A stretch of 34,233 bases of DNA from Acidobacteriaceae bacterium (GTDB taxonomy: Bacteria; Acidobacteriota; Terriglobia; Terriglobales; Acidobacteriaceae), in contig PKXI01000234.1 in assembly GCA_003133425.1 (NCBI GenBank), forward strand, positions 20,171 to 54,403. The letters run 5' to 3'. Position numbers and translations under genes: made by a program. The notes beneath the pieces were generated by a model that made no database searches, had not been told where the DNA came from, and saw only the letters and a list, made by a program, of their open reading frames with translations. This document shows positions 1 through 8,724 of this stretch, piece by piece. Position 1 is the stretch's first letter. Each line of letters opens with the position of its first letter.

Positions 1-35
1 TTTTTGTGGCTAGGGTGGGATAGTGAGAATCACCT

Positions 36-3000
36 CTACCCCAGCAACTCCCCAACAATCCCCGCAGCCGCCTTCAGCGCCGCATCAATCTGCGTCTGGT
101 CCTTGCCACCCGCCTCGGCAATCTCCGGCTTCCCTCCGCCCGATCCGCCTACAAGCTTCGCCACGCCGCCCACCAGCTTCCCCGCCTGAATCCGCTTCGT
201 CAGCCCCGGCGTAACTCCGGCAATCAGCGCCACCTTACCCTCAGGCTGCGCAGACGCCAACACCACCACACCCTCGCCAAGTTTCTGCTTCAGGTTATCC
301 ACCAGCGTTCGCAACTGCCCGCGCTCCAGCGAGTCGGCGCGCAGCGTCACCAGCTTCACGCCTTTCACATCCACAGCGCCGCTCATCGCCTCATCCAGCG
401 CGCCAGCGGCCGACTTCATCCGCATCTCATCCAGCTCACGGCGCAGCTTCTTCATCTCATCTTCCTGCGCATTTAACCTAGCAAGTAATCCGTCCGAAAG
501 TCTGCCCCCCGCAGGGGTGCCCGCGACCTGCGCGGCTACCTGCGCCACCGCAAAATCCTCGCGGAAAGTTTTCAGCGAACCGAAACCGGTGATCGCCTCA
601 AGCCGACGCACACCCGAGGAAACCGACTCCTCAGCCATAATCTTGATGAGCCCAATCTCGCCCGTGGCGCTCGTATGTGTGCCGCCGCAAAGCTCCGTCG
701 AAAATCCATCCGACAACTTCACCACGCGAACCTTGTCGCCGTACTTCTCGCCGAACAGCGCCATCGCATGGTACTCGTTCACCGCCGCATCAATCGGCAC
801 GTCCTCAAGAGTTTCGACCGTCGCATTGGCCAGCACCTCGCGGTTTACGATCGACTCAATCTCTTCCAAATCCTCATCGGCGACCTGCGCAAAGTGAGAG
901 AAGTCGAAGCGCAGCCGCTCAGGATGGACCGCCGAGCCAGCCTGCTTTACGTGCGTACCCAGAACTTGGCGCAGCGCAGCGTGCAGCAGATGTGTTCCAG
1001 TGTGATTGCGGCGAATGGAGTTGCGGCGCTCGCCATCGACGACCGTATTCACGCGATCGCCCACAGCCAGCGGCTGCTTCAGCTCCGCCTTGTGTGCGCG
1101 CACTCCCTGCACCGGCAGAACGCAGCCCGTGATTTCCGCAATCGTAGAATTCCCATCCAAAGTCAGGAAAAAACCCGTGTCGCCCACCTGCCCGCCGGAG
1201 TCGCCGTAGAAGCTCGTATGATCCAGCACCACCTCAACCGAATCACCCGCAGCAGCTGCGGGAACGCCCACGCCGTTCTTGACGATGGCGAGAACTTCAC
1301 AGCTGGTGGAGTTGAGCTGGCGGTAACCTTCGAATGCCGTCTTCGGCAGATCGCGAAATGCGGGGCTCGCGGATTTCTGACTGCCACCCTTCCAGCTTGC
1401 GCGGGCGCGAGCCTGTTCGGATTCTTTGGCGGCTTCGAAGCCGGCATCGTCAAAGCCAATCCCAGCGTCATGCGCTGCGTCCTTCATGAAATCAAGTGGC
1501 AAGCCAAAAGTCTCGTAAAGATGAAATGCATCTGCTCCTGAGACATTTGGCGAAGCTCTCAATTCATGCCATTCCGTTAGCTTAGTTTCCGCTTGCGACG
1601 GCGGTAAGCCAAGTTTGATGGCATCTTCGATTTCGAGGAGTGGCTCACCGTCGGCTCCCAGCATCCTGGATGTATCAATGCCAAAAGATTGCGATTTAAG
1701 CTTGGCGGCGACTGCCGGCGCAGCAGACTCCGCAAGTTCCTTCGTGAATTGTTGCTGCCGCGCATGATTTTCGTTCCACTTTTGATTGATCAACTGATTC
1801 CATTCGGCCGAGCCTCTCGCTAGCACGCGGTCGAACTGCCTCTCTTCGGCTTCGATAACCTTTGCCACGCGAGCGGCGGAATCGGCGAGTTCGGGATAGG
1901 CACCCTGCATCAGGTCGCGGACGGCAAAGACCATCTGGTAGAGGAACGGCTGCTCCTGGCCGAGCAGGCGTCCGTGGCGGATACCGCGGCGGAGAATCTT
2001 GCGCAGCACGTAGCCGCGGCCTTCGTTCGAAGGGAGCACGCCATCATTGATGAGAAATGTCGAAGCGCGTGCATGGTCTGCGATGATGCGCAGACTGGCG
2101 GATTGCAGCTTCTCTTCCAGAATCCAAGCCTGCCAATCTTTTTCTTCCGGTACTTTCGGCGCTAACGACTTCGACCTGCGCTGGGATTCCGCACACTTGA
2201 ATCCGGTTAACTCTGCGGCCGCTTCGATGAGTGGTGTGAACAGGTCCGTTTCAAAGTTGCTGACTTTGCCTTGCAGCACGGCGGCAACGCGCTCCAGTCC
2301 CATGCCCGTATCAATCGAGGGCTTCGGCAGCGGCCTCAGTTGGTATTTCGTAGTCTCTCCACCAGAACCTGGAAGCACGGAGCGCTCGAACTGCATGAAC
2401 ACCAGGTTCCATATCTCCACGTACCGCGCGTCGTCCTGCCCGAACGGCATATCCACCCCAGGAGTCTCTGCGTCCTCCATCCCCATGTCGTAAAAAATCT
2501 CCGAGCAGGGCCCGCACGGCCCGGTTTCGCCCATCTGCCAGAAATTGTCCTTCAACCCGTACTGGTGGATGCGCTCCTTCGGCACCCCGGCCGCAATCCA
2601 GAAACCCTCGGCCTCGTCGTCGCGGGGCACGCCGTCCGCGCCTTCGAAAATTGTCACGTACAGCCGTTCCTTGGGAATCCCGAACCACTCTTCGCTCGTC
2701 ACCAGCTCCCAGGCAAACGCAATCGCATCCTGCTTGAAGTAGTCACCGAAGCTGAAGTTGCCCAGCATCTCAAAGAACGTGTGATGCCGCCGCGTAAAGC
2801 CAACGTTTTCAAGGTCGTTGTGCTTGCCGCCCGCGCGCACGCACTTCTGCGAAGTCGTCGCCCGCGAGTACGCGCGCTTCTCCGCTCCCAGAAACCGGTC
2901 TTTGAACTGATTCATCCCGGCGTTGGTAAACAACAGCGTCGGATCGTTGGCAGGCACCAAAGAGGAAGAGTGCACACGGCGGTGTCCCTTCGACTCAAAA

Positions 3001-3047
3001 AAGCGCAGAAAAGCTTCGCGTATCTCGTTCCCAGAGCGGTTTTGCAT
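36..3047 (-). CDS. alaS: Alanine--tRNA ligase (alanyl-tRNA synthetase)
   Basis: Charges tRNA-Ala with alanine in the cytoplasm and hydrolyses mischarged Ser/Gly-tRNA. The N-terminal class II catalytic domain starts right at the ATG (residues 1-280, including [20 protein letters not shown] at 64-83). The editing domain carries the zinc motif HTGTH (H682, H686) and CGGTH (C787, H791). A glycine-rich C-Ala domain ends the protein ([12 protein letters not shown]). At 1003 residues it is about 120 longer than the familiar enzyme of roughly 875. The extra length lies in two insertions, near residues 286-316 (inside the catalytic/tRNA-binding region) and 412-502 (between [10 protein letters not shown] and [10 protein letters not shown]). 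All key motifs are intact, so it should be active. recX lies upstream on the same strand, 238 bases away, but palindromic repeats between them argue against one simple operon. Confidence 0.97.
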   Translation of the reverse strand: MQNRSGNEIREAFLRFFESKGHRRVHSSSLVPANDPTLLFTNAGMNQFKDRFLGAEKRAYSRATTSQKCVRAGGKHNDLENVGFTRRHHTFFEMLGNFSFGDYFKQDAIAFAWELVTSEEWFGIPKERLYVTIFEGADGVPRDDEAEGFWIAAGVPKERIHQYGLKDNFWQMGETGPCGPCSEIFYDMGMEDAETPGVDMPFGQDDARYVEIWNLVFMQFERSVLPGSGGETTKYQLRPLPKPSIDTGMGLERVAAVLQGKVSNFETDLFTPLIEAAAELTGFKCAESQRRSKSLAPKVPEEKDWQAWILEEKLQSASLRIIADHARASTFLINDGVLPSNEGRGYVLRKILRRGIRHGRLLGQEQPFLYQMVFAVRDLMQGAYPELADSAARVAKVIEAEERQFDRVLARGSAEWNQLINQKWNENHARQQQFTKELAESAAPAVAAKLKSQSFGIDTSRMLGADGEPLLEIEDAIKLGLPPSQAETKLTEWHELRASPNVSGADAFHLYETFGLPLDFMKDAAHDAGIGFDDAGFEAAKESEQARARASWKGGSQKSASPAFRDLPKTAFEGYRQLNSTSCEVLAIVKNGVGVPAAAAGDSVEVVLDHTSFYGDSGGQVGDTGFFLTLDGNSTIAEITGCVLPVQGVRAHKAELKQPLAVGDRVNTVVDGERRNSIRRNHTGTHLLHAALRQVLGTHVKQAGSAVHPERLRFDFSHFAQVADEDLEEIESIVNREVLANATVETLEDVPIDAAVNEYHAMALFGEKYGDKVRVVKLSDGFSTELCGGTHTSATGEIGLIKIMAEESVSSGVRRLEAITGFGSLKTFREDFAVAQVAAQVAGTPAGGRLSDGLLARLNAQEDEMKKLRRELDEMRMKSAAGALDEAMSGAVDVKGVKLVTLRADSLERGQLRTLVDNLKQKLGEGVVVLASAQPEGKVALIAGVTPGLTKRIQAGKLVGGVAKLVGGSGGGKPEIAEAGGKDQTQIDAALKAAAGIVGELLG

Positions 3048-3110
3048 GGCTTATTTAGTGTAATTGCCAAAAGTGTTGTGCCGCATCCCGAGGTGTTCCG
3101 GCATTGTTTC

Positions 3111-3166
3111 AGGGCACGACTTTAGTCGTGCCGCAAAACCCACCAAATGAACCTGGGCTTCAGCCC
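3111..3166. repeat. Palindromic intergenic repeat (REP-like), two small hairpins
   Basis: An 8-bp perfect inverted repeat (GGCACGAC at 3113-3120, GTCGTGCC at 3125-3132, loop TTTA) is followed by a 5-bp one (GGGCT at 3155-3159, AGCCC at 3162-3166). Both lie in the alaS-recX spacer. The wording resembles dispersed intergenic palindromes that I recall from Acidobacteriota genomes, which is memory rather than a search result. It could act as a transcript-end hairpin for recX or simply be a dispersed repeat. Confidence 0.6.
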
Positions 3167-3217
3167 CTGAGGGAGCCATCCTGCAACCCTGAATCGCGAT
3201 CAAGGTTCATCGTGCCC

Positions 3218-3261
3218 GTGTCCCATCCTTTCGCCTTTTTCCTGGCGAAAGGGTGGGATAC
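3218..3261. repeat. Long near-perfect hairpin between recX and alaS
   Basis: An 18-bp stem is formed by 3218-3235 and 3244-3261, with only two non-Watson-Crick positions (both G-T), around an 8-base loop TTTTTCCT. The arms read GTGTCCCATCCTTTCGCC and GGCGAAAGGGTGGGATAC. It sits 25 bases past the recX stop, so it could end or protect the recX transcript. There is no clean T-run after the stem, so a dispersed REP-type element is as likely as a terminator. Confidence 0.6.
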
Positions 3262-3285
3262 CCATATATCGCTCTCAAAATTGCT

Positions 3286-3843
3286 TCACTCTTCGTGCCT
3301 ATCCTCCTCAAGATTGTCCAGCGCCGCCAGGCTCTCCTCCGGCACATCCCACTGCCGCAGAATCTTGTAGATCACCCCGGTCGAGAACCCCGCCGTCACC
3401 AGCCGCCGCATCACCCGCGCGGTCTCTTTCTCGTTCTCCGGCTTGCGGATCCGCTTGCGTTCCAGGTGCTGCCGCGCCAGTGCCTCCTCATTCGTCTGGC
3501 CGTAGCGGGCTTCGAGAGTTTCGGCTATCAGTTCCTTGTTCACGCCCTTCTGTTGCAAGTCCTGCCGCACCCGCCGCTGGCCCAGCTTCTCGTTCTCCTG
3601 CCGCAGCCGCGCGTAGGTCTCGGCAAAGGCAGCATCGTCCAGGTAGCCATACTCGTGCAGCCGCGCGACAACCGCCGCAATCACCGCGTTTCCCCGCTCC
3701 CCCGGCTCCACACGCTTCATCATCAGTCGCCGCAGATCGGCTTCGGTCCGCATCTGCCGGCCCAGAGCTTTGGTGGCGTACTCAAAGAGCCCCGCCTCGT
3801 TCAGAAACGCGGGCGGCTTGCCGGATTTGCGTTGAAAGGGCAG
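3286..3843 (-). CDS. recX: Regulatory protein RecX, probable CTG start
   Basis: RecX binds RecA filaments and limits recombination and SOS activity. The protein shows the helical RecX repeats: LRRLMMKRV, then GYLDDAAFAETYARLR, RVRQDLQQKGVNKELIAETL and a third repeat with GFSTGVIYKILRQW. The first in-frame ATG (3753) would cut off conserved-looking N-terminal sequence (AGLFEYATKALGRQM). The frame stays open for 32 codons above it, and a TAG lies at 3847-3849. No ATG, GTG or TTG occurs in that stretch, but a CTG at 3841-3843 sits exactly 7 bases after a perfect AAGGAG (3851-3856). I therefore start at CTG, giving 185 residues, normal for the family. No recA is visible in the window. Confidence 0.88.
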   Translation of the reverse strand: MPFQRKSGKPPAFLNEAGLFEYATKALGRQMRTEADLRRLMMKRVEPGERGNAVIAAVVARLHEYGYLDDAAFAETYARLRQENEKLGQRRVRQDLQQKGVNKELIAETLEARYGQTNEEALARQHLERKRIRKPENEKETARVMRRLVTAGFSTGVIYKILRQWDVPEESLAALDNLEEDRHEE

Positions 3844-3850
3844 CTTCTAG

Positions 3851-3856
3851 CTCCTT
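3851..3856 (-). promoter_or_regulatory. Shine-Dalgarno site deciding the recX start
   Basis: AAGGAG on the minus strand, spaced 7 bases from the CTG at 3841-3843. It is the reason for choosing the upstream non-ATG start of recX over the ATG at 3753, which would remove N-terminal family sequence. Confidence 0.6.
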
Positions 3857-4101
3857 GCTTCCACTCGCTGATCTCTGTCACCCCCACAGTCGGGAATAAC
3901 GAGAAATTACAGCTACAAAACCCTGCCAAATACGCTGTTTCAGGCCGTTTTTGGCGTCAAAATGCGCCTATTTCGCACTTAAAGTCCGCTTTTTTGACCA
4001 ATTTCGGGAAGTCCTGGACAACCTGTGGCTCACTTTCGGAACCTTCTCGACAGCCAATTCGTTGATTCGGGTGGCCTGCAGGGTTAAGTGCTCAAAAAGC
4101 T

Positions 4102-4183
4102 GCAACCCTATAGGCCACCATTTACGCGAAATCGCAACCCTATAAGCCAATCTTTAGCGCTTACATGCAACCTTGTAAGCCAA
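4102..4183. repeat. Three degenerate 17-base direct repeats at 32-33-bp spacing
   Basis: GCAACCCTATAGGCCA (4102-4117), GCAACCCTATAAGCCAA (4134-4150) and GCAACCTTGTAAGCCAA (4167-4183) recur with start-to-start distances of 32 and 33 bases. A partial inverted copy, TGGCCTGCAGGGTT, lies at 4072-4085. The roughly three-helical-turn spacing would suit a protein-binding array, but a degenerate dispersed repeat is equally possible. Confidence 0.6.
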
Positions 4184-4211
4184 CCCTTCAGAGTATCCAA
4201 GGGCTCGATTC

Positions 4212-4239
4212 TGATCCCTGATCCCTGACCCCTTATCCC
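4212..4239. repeat. Four tandem 7-bp units after the peptidase stop codon
   Basis: TGATCCC, TGATCCC, TGACCCC and TTATCCC run head to tail and end 2 bases from the stop codon of the S9 peptidase gene. A simple-sequence repeat of this kind may vary in copy number. I see no function. Confidence 0.7.
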
Positions 4240-4241
4240 TG

Positions 4242-6449
4242 TTATTTCGTCCACTCGTCCACCCAGTCATTCACCGTCTTATACCAGAACTGGGAGTTCT
4301 GCGGCTTCATCACCCAATGCCCCTCGTCCGGAAAGTACAGCATCTTGCTCGGCACCTTCAGCCTCTGCAGTGTGTCGAACAACTGGAACCCCTCGCTCAC
4401 ATCGAGCCTGTAATCAAGCTGTCCATGGACCACCAGTGTAGGCGTCTTGAAGTTCTTCGCAGCCAGCATTGGCGCCCATTTGCGGAAGGGATTCTCGCTA
4501 TCCGGCTTCCCGTAGTAGTCCCACGGATGCCCCTTGAACTCCCACTCGTTGAACCACATCTCTTCCGTAGACCCATACGCCGATTCAGGATTGAACATGC
4601 CGTCGTGTGTCACGATGCACTTGAAGCGATCCGTATGCCCCAGCACCCAATTCGCCATGTATCCGCCGTAGCTGGCGCCCAGCGCGCACTCGCGCGTCTT
4701 GTCGATAAAGCTGTAGTGCTGCTCCGCGTAATCAAGCCCCGTCATCAGATCGGTGAAAGGCTTCCCACCCCAGTCGCCATTCACACCATCAACAATCGCC
4801 TGCCCATACCCCGTAGACCCGCGCGGATTGATCATGACGACGACATATCCATTCGCCGCAAACAACTCCGGATTCCACCGATACGACCAAGCATCGCCCC
4901 AGTTCCCCTGCGGCCCCCCATGAATCAAAAACTTCCCCGGATACTTCTTGGCCGAATCAAACCCCGGCGGCCGAATGATGAACCCCTGCAACTTAGTCTT
5001 GTCAGCCGCAGTGAACCAAAAAGATTCCATCGCAGGCAGATCAAGTTGGGCAAGGAGAGATTGATTAAGATGAGTGACATCTCTTACTGGGGAACCGTTA
5101 TCGGCACTCACGCCGGGTTGATCGGTCATGCTTTCGATTGTGTCACCCATTCCAATCAGTGCGACTTCAGAGGGTCGGTCCACACGCATCATTGCGGCCA
5201 CTATTGCGCCCACACCACCTTTCTCAACCATCCCCGGACGATCCGGGATTGCAATCAGATGCAGATCGCTGAATTCGCCGCTATGTGTTATCCGCATGGC
5301 AGTATCGTGCTGCAGGCCAATCAGGTATACATTTGCCTCTCCGCGAGTACCACTCGTGAAAACGATTTGTTGGGAACTCTGCCCCCAAGCAAACTCATCA
5401 ACCCAGTTATCAAGCTTCGGCAGCAAATCCTTGATCGTCTTCGCCGAGCGGTCATACAGCACAAGCCGGAACTTATCAGCCTCATACCCGGCCCGCGCCT
5501 CCGAACGCCACGCCAGATATTTTCCATCCGGCGAGTAGGCCGGCGAGAAATCGCCGCCCGGCGAAGTGCTCACCTTCACCGGCTTCGCCGCAGCGTTGGT
5601 CAGGTCAAGCGTGAAGATATCGGCATTGGTGCTTATGGCAGGCTCGGGATCAAGATTCTCAGTAAACGCCAACTCCTTCGAATCCTGCGCAAAGGCAAAC
5701 CCACCACCACCACCCAACGAAAACGGCGGCACGTCATGCGGATCGTTCGGCGTCAGATCGCGCATTGCACCGCTCTCAACCGAAACGAGCAACAGATGCG
5801 ACCTCTTGTCGCCCGTGTAATGGTTCCAGTGGCGATAGAGCAGATGAGTGAATACCTGCGCCTTCACTTTGCTCGCCGCCAGCGCTGCATCGCGATCCGC
5901 ATTGCATTTGTTGCCCGCGTCGAAGTCCGCCGTTGTAACCGCCGCGCAATCGGGATAGACCGCCGATGTGAACACAATAGACTTCCCATCCGGCGACCAC
6001 AACGCATTGTCCGCCTCTGTAGAAATCGCCGTCAGCTTCTTCGCATTGCTCGTCGCGCCCGTCGCCGCGTCGAAGTCCGCAAGCCACACCTGCTGGCCAC
6101 CTTCACGGCCGCTGAGAAACAGAATCCGGTTGCCGAGTGGAGCAAACTGCGGGCCGCCGTCGCCGGGCTGCGCTACCGCCATCCGCTGCGGATCGCTTCC
6201 AGTTCCGGACGACGGGGCAATCGCCTGCACCCACAGCTCCGCTGTTTTGGTGTTTTGGTTGAGATCAACTGTGGTCACCGAGTAAGCCAGCCACTTGCCG
6301 TCAGGCGAAACAGCGGTCTCTCCCAGCCGCTTCATCTTCATCATGTCTTCGAAGGTCATGGGGCGCTTCGGCTGAGTTGCTTGTGCAGTGCAGAACGGCA
6401 TGAAAACGAAAGCGGCAATAAAGACAGTTGCGAAACTGAATCTACGCAT
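4242..6449 (-). CDS. Exported S9-family prolyl oligopeptidase/dipeptidyl aminopeptidase
   Basis: Secreted serine peptidase, probably acting on short peptides in the periplasm. It has an N-terminal Sec signal (FATVFIAAFVFMPFCTAQA). This is followed by a PD40/beta-propeller half (residues about 30-440, with repeated SPDGK motifs) and a C-terminal alpha/beta-hydrolase domain. The catalytic triad is visible: S593 in GASYGGYMANW, D679 in HGQLDYR and H711 in FPDEGHW. At 735 residues the length is normal for the acylaminoacyl-peptidase/DPP branch of S9. The ATG follows GAGGGG with a short spacer. The gene stands alone, divergent from the enolase gene at 6637. An antisense frame of 711 codons across it is a composition shadow. 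Confidence 0.93.
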   Translation of the reverse strand: MRRFSFATVFIAAFVFMPFCTAQATQPKRPMTFEDMMKMKRLGETAVSPDGKWLAYSVTTVDLNQNTKTAELWVQAIAPSSGTGSDPQRMAVAQPGDGGPQFAPLGNRILFLSGREGGQQVWLADFDAATGATSNAKKLTAISTEADNALWSPDGKSIVFTSAVYPDCAAVTTADFDAGNKCNADRDAALAASKVKAQVFTHLLYRHWNHYTGDKRSHLLLVSVESGAMRDLTPNDPHDVPPFSLGGGGGFAFAQDSKELAFTENLDPEPAISTNADIFTLDLTNAAAKPVKVSTSPGGDFSPAYSPDGKYLAWRSEARAGYEADKFRLVLYDRSAKTIKDLLPKLDNWVDEFAWGQSSQQIVFTSGTRGEANVYLIGLQHDTAMRITHSGEFSDLHLIAIPDRPGMVEKGGVGAIVAAMMRVDRPSEVALIGMGDTIESMTDQPGVSADNGSPVRDVTHLNQSLLAQLDLPAMESFWFTAADKTKLQGFIIRPPGFDSAKKYPGKFLIHGGPQGNWGDAWSYRWNPELFAANGYVVVMINPRGSTGYGQAIVDGVNGDWGGKPFTDLMTGLDYAEQHYSFIDKTRECALGASYGGYMANWVLGHTDRFKCIVTHDGMFNPESAYGSTEEMWFNEWEFKGHPWDYYGKPDSENPFRKWAPMLAAKNFKTPTLVVHGQLDYRLDVSEGFQLFDTLQRLKVPSKMLYFPDEGHWVMKPQNSQFWYKTVNDWVDEWTK

Positions 6450-6636
6450 TGAACCCCTCGGTCGCGCAGAAAATCAGCTTGCGCGCGAAGAAAAAGTGTA
6501 CACCGAACGCGGAAGACTCTGCGGTGACTTGGACCAGTCATAGTTCGGCCGTTTCACGAGGAGACTTGTTGAGAGATTCCCCTTGGGCTTAAGCTGGCAG
6601 TGCTATCTAATCTGCGATAACGGTGGGGGCTAATCG

Positions 6637-7839
6637 ATGAATCGACGGCAGTTTTTAGGCGTGGCTGGAGCAGCCGCGGCGGTACCAACGTTTGCGGCAG
6701 CGCCAGCATTTGCGGCGGCTGCGGACATTCAAAAACAGATGCGCATTACAGGATTGGAAACCGACATCCTGCACTTCCCTCCGGGCAAGGTCTATTACGA
6801 TGCGATCCACGAGTTCGGCGCTGCGCACGGCGGTCTGGTGTTGCGCTTGCAGACGGACGCCGGTATTACCGGATGGGCCAGCACGGCGTTTGGAACGGAG
6901 CCGGGCGCAGAGAATGCATTGCAGGAGATAGTGCAGCGCACGCTCAAGCCGATGCTGATTGGCCAGGACCCTGCTTTCCCCAAACGCCTGCGCTCTGATT
7001 TGTGGAATGCGCTGGAGTACTCCGGGGTTCGAGGCCTGAACCAATTTGCAATCTCGCTTACGGAGATTGCGTTGTGGGACATTCTGGGAAAAGCGTTTCA
7101 GACGCCGGTGTACAAGATGCTGGGCGCCTATGCTGAAAAGTGCCGCGTCTACTCGATGTGCGGTTGGTACTACCCCAACGACGATGACCTGTCGCAGTTC
7201 CGCAAGGCAGTGGAGGACGCATTCGACGAAGGATTCAGCGGGGCGAAAATCAAGGTGGGCCGGTTCTCGTTGCAGGACGACGAAAAGAGAATCAAGCTGG
7301 CCATGCAGATTGCCGGACCGAACCGCAGCATCATGGTGGATGCAAATCAAAAATTCGACGTGGCCGAAGCGATCATTCGCGGCAAGGTTTACCAGGAGAT
7401 GGGCTGCTACTGGTATGAGGAGCCAACCGTCCCGTACGATCATGCGGGTTATGCGCAGATCGCGGCGGAACTTGAGATACGCATCGCGGGCGGCGAGAAC
7501 GAATACACAAAGTACGATTTTGCTGACTTGATTTCGCGCCGCTGCGTCGATGTGGTGCAACCGGACGGACGTCGCGCCGGAGGCGTTTCAGAATGGATGG
7601 AGATTGGGGCACTGGCCGACGCTGCGAGGCTGCCGATTGCGAGTCATGGGGGTGGACCCTCGGATCTGCAAATGCTTCTTGCGATGCCGAATGCTATTGG
7701 CATGGAGTCCGGCAGTTACAAGGGACTCTCCTCGACGATCGAGCAACTGCACATGGCCGATAGCGCAGTCTCGGCTCCCGTTAGTCCTGGCATGGGAACC
7801 GAACTGCGGCCCGACTACCTCAAGAAGAACCGGGCCTGA
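6637..7839 (+). CDS. Tat-exported enolase-superfamily protein, mandelate racemase subgroup
   Basis: Probable sugar-acid dehydratase or racemase; the substrate is unknown. The N-terminus is a twin-arginine signal (NRRQFLGVAGAAAA, ending near APAFAAAA), so the enzyme should fold in the cytoplasm and be exported. The barrel keeps the mandelate-racemase set: KxK base K204/K206 (GAKIKVG), metal ligands D235 (MVDAN), E261/E262 (YEEP) and E287 (GGEN), and the Asp-His pair D310 (VVQPD) and H337 (ASHGGG). The length of 400 is normal once the signal is included. It is transcribed alone, divergently from the S9 peptidase. A G-rich GGTGGGGG at 6622-6629 precedes the ATG. Confidence 0.88.
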   Translation: MNRRQFLGVAGAAAAVPTFAAAPAFAAAADIQKQMRITGLETDILHFPPGKVYYDAIHEFGAAHGGLVLRLQTDAGITGWASTAFGTEPGAENALQEIVQRTLKPMLIGQDPAFPKRLRSDLWNALEYSGVRGLNQFAISLTEIALWDILGKAFQTPVYKMLGAYAEKCRVYSMCGWYYPNDDDLSQFRKAVEDAFDEGFSGAKIKVGRFSLQDDEKRIKLAMQIAGPNRSIMVDANQKFDVAEAIIRGKVYQEMGCYWYEEPTVPYDHAGYAQIAAELEIRIAGGENEYTKYDFADLISRRCVDVVQPDGRRAGGVSEWMEIGALADAARLPIASHGGGPSDLQMLLAMPNAIGMESGSYKGLSSTIEQLHMADSAVSAPVSPGMGTELRPDYLKKNRA

Positions 7840-7904
7840 GACGGTACGGCTGAAATTTTCGACTGATGTGCAGCGGGCACATGCAAGCGCGCTGCGCGGG
7901 GAAG

Positions 7905-8675
7905 CTATCTGTTCTCGTTGCCGGTGAGGCGGAAGGTGATGGTGCCCCAGAAGAGGCGGGCGCGCATCTGCACGGGCAGGTGACGATCGTCGTCTGTGTA
8001 CCAGATCCAGATGTTGCCGCGATTCTTCACGACGCCAGCGTCAGCAGTGGGCTGCACACGCAGGGTCTTGAAGGTGCCCAACGTGGTCTTGATCTCTTCA
8101 CGGCCTTCTACCTTCATGGTCACAGGGACGGTGCGCTGGGCGTCAACAACCGGGATGATGAAAGTCTGCCCCAGAGACATGGGCTGCGACGTTGCGTAAA
8201 AGACTCCGGTAAGCAGGTCGGTGAGACAGCCGGGGATGGCAGTTTCAACGTGCTTGGTTTGCCCGGTAACCTGGTTCTTCTCGTCGAGAATTGATTTGCC
8301 TTGTCCGTAGTCCAGGCGGAGCGTGGAGTTGACCTGGCGGCGGCCCTCCACAGTCTGCTTATCAAATTCGTAAGTGCAGCCGCTCTGACGATCAAAGGTG
8401 GATTGGAAGCGATCGCCGACATGGAACAGCAGGTTGATGGCGCCAATGGTGTCGGCATTGGCGGTGATGCGTTCGCGATCGCCGTTTGCCTCAAAGTGGA
8501 TGATGGCCGTGCCTGCAGGAAAGACCCGCCAGTCCACTGAATAGGTAAGGGTCTGTTTCTGCGGAAAGCTGAAACCGGCGCGAGGCGGCGCGAGCGGACG
8601 CGACTGCTGGCCGAGAGCCACAGCGGCAAGCGCAAAGGCGCAAAGAAAAACTGGTGCGTACGTGCGCGTCTTCAA
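7905..8675 (-). CDS. Exported DUF3108 protein
   Basis: Function unknown. It has an N-terminal signal peptide (APVFLCAFALAAVALGQ) followed by a single domain of mostly beta-strands. The C-terminal segment (REEIKTTLGTFKTLRVQP, then WIWYTDDDRHLPVQMRARLF) is characteristic of DUF3108 proteins, which I take to be periplasmic or envelope-associated. The start is a TTG with AAGGAG 12 bases upstream; no better in-frame start exists before the signal peptide. It lies 49 bases after the methyltransferase gene on the same strand and is probably the last gene of the thyX-like/waaC/methyltransferase run, which fits an envelope role by context only. Confidence 0.8.
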   Translation of the reverse strand: MKTRTYAPVFLCAFALAAVALGQQSRPLAPPRAGFSFPQKQTLTYSVDWRVFPAGTAIIHFEANGDRERITANADTIGAINLLFHVGDRFQSTFDRQSGCTYEFDKQTVEGRRQVNSTLRLDYGQGKSILDEKNQVTGQTKHVETAIPGCLTDLLTGVFYATSQPMSLGQTFIIPVVDAQRTVPVTMKVEGREEIKTTLGTFKTLRVQPTADAGVVKNRGNIWIWYTDDDRHLPVQMRARLFWGTITFRLTGNENR

Positions 8676-8724
8676 CGTCGGCCGTAACTCCTTTTGATTT
8701 GACCTTCTATGACCGGGAAAACGC

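Larger units (their letters stand above)
3850..4241. other. 392-bp gene-free spacer with repeats
   Basis: No credible gene. The stretch separates the 5' end of recX from the 3' end of the S9 peptidase gene. Its left part (3900-4060) is more A+T-rich than its surroundings and probably holds the recX promoter, but I cannot pick out a convincing pair of hexamers. Its right part holds the 17-base repeat family (4102-4183) and the 7-base tandem repeat (4212-4239). Confidence 0.6.

Noticed and set aside
675..3125. Long plus-strand frames antisense to alaS (for example 675-1541 and 2271-3125)
   Set aside because: They lie wholly or almost wholly across an intact alaS and show no family sequence.
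4102..4183. Short CRISPR array
   Set aside because: Only three copies, repeats of 17 bases with several differences, spacers of about 16 bases, and no cas genes.
4317..6452. 711-codon open frame antisense to the S9 peptidase gene
   Set aside because: The minus strand encodes a complete peptidase with signal and catalytic triad. The antisense product is Arg/His-rich without any domain and reflects G+C-biased codon usage.
6569..6610. Promoter of the first enolase gene (TTGGGC with TATCTAAT)
   Set aside because: The spacing between the hexamers is only about 15 bases and the -35 match is weak.
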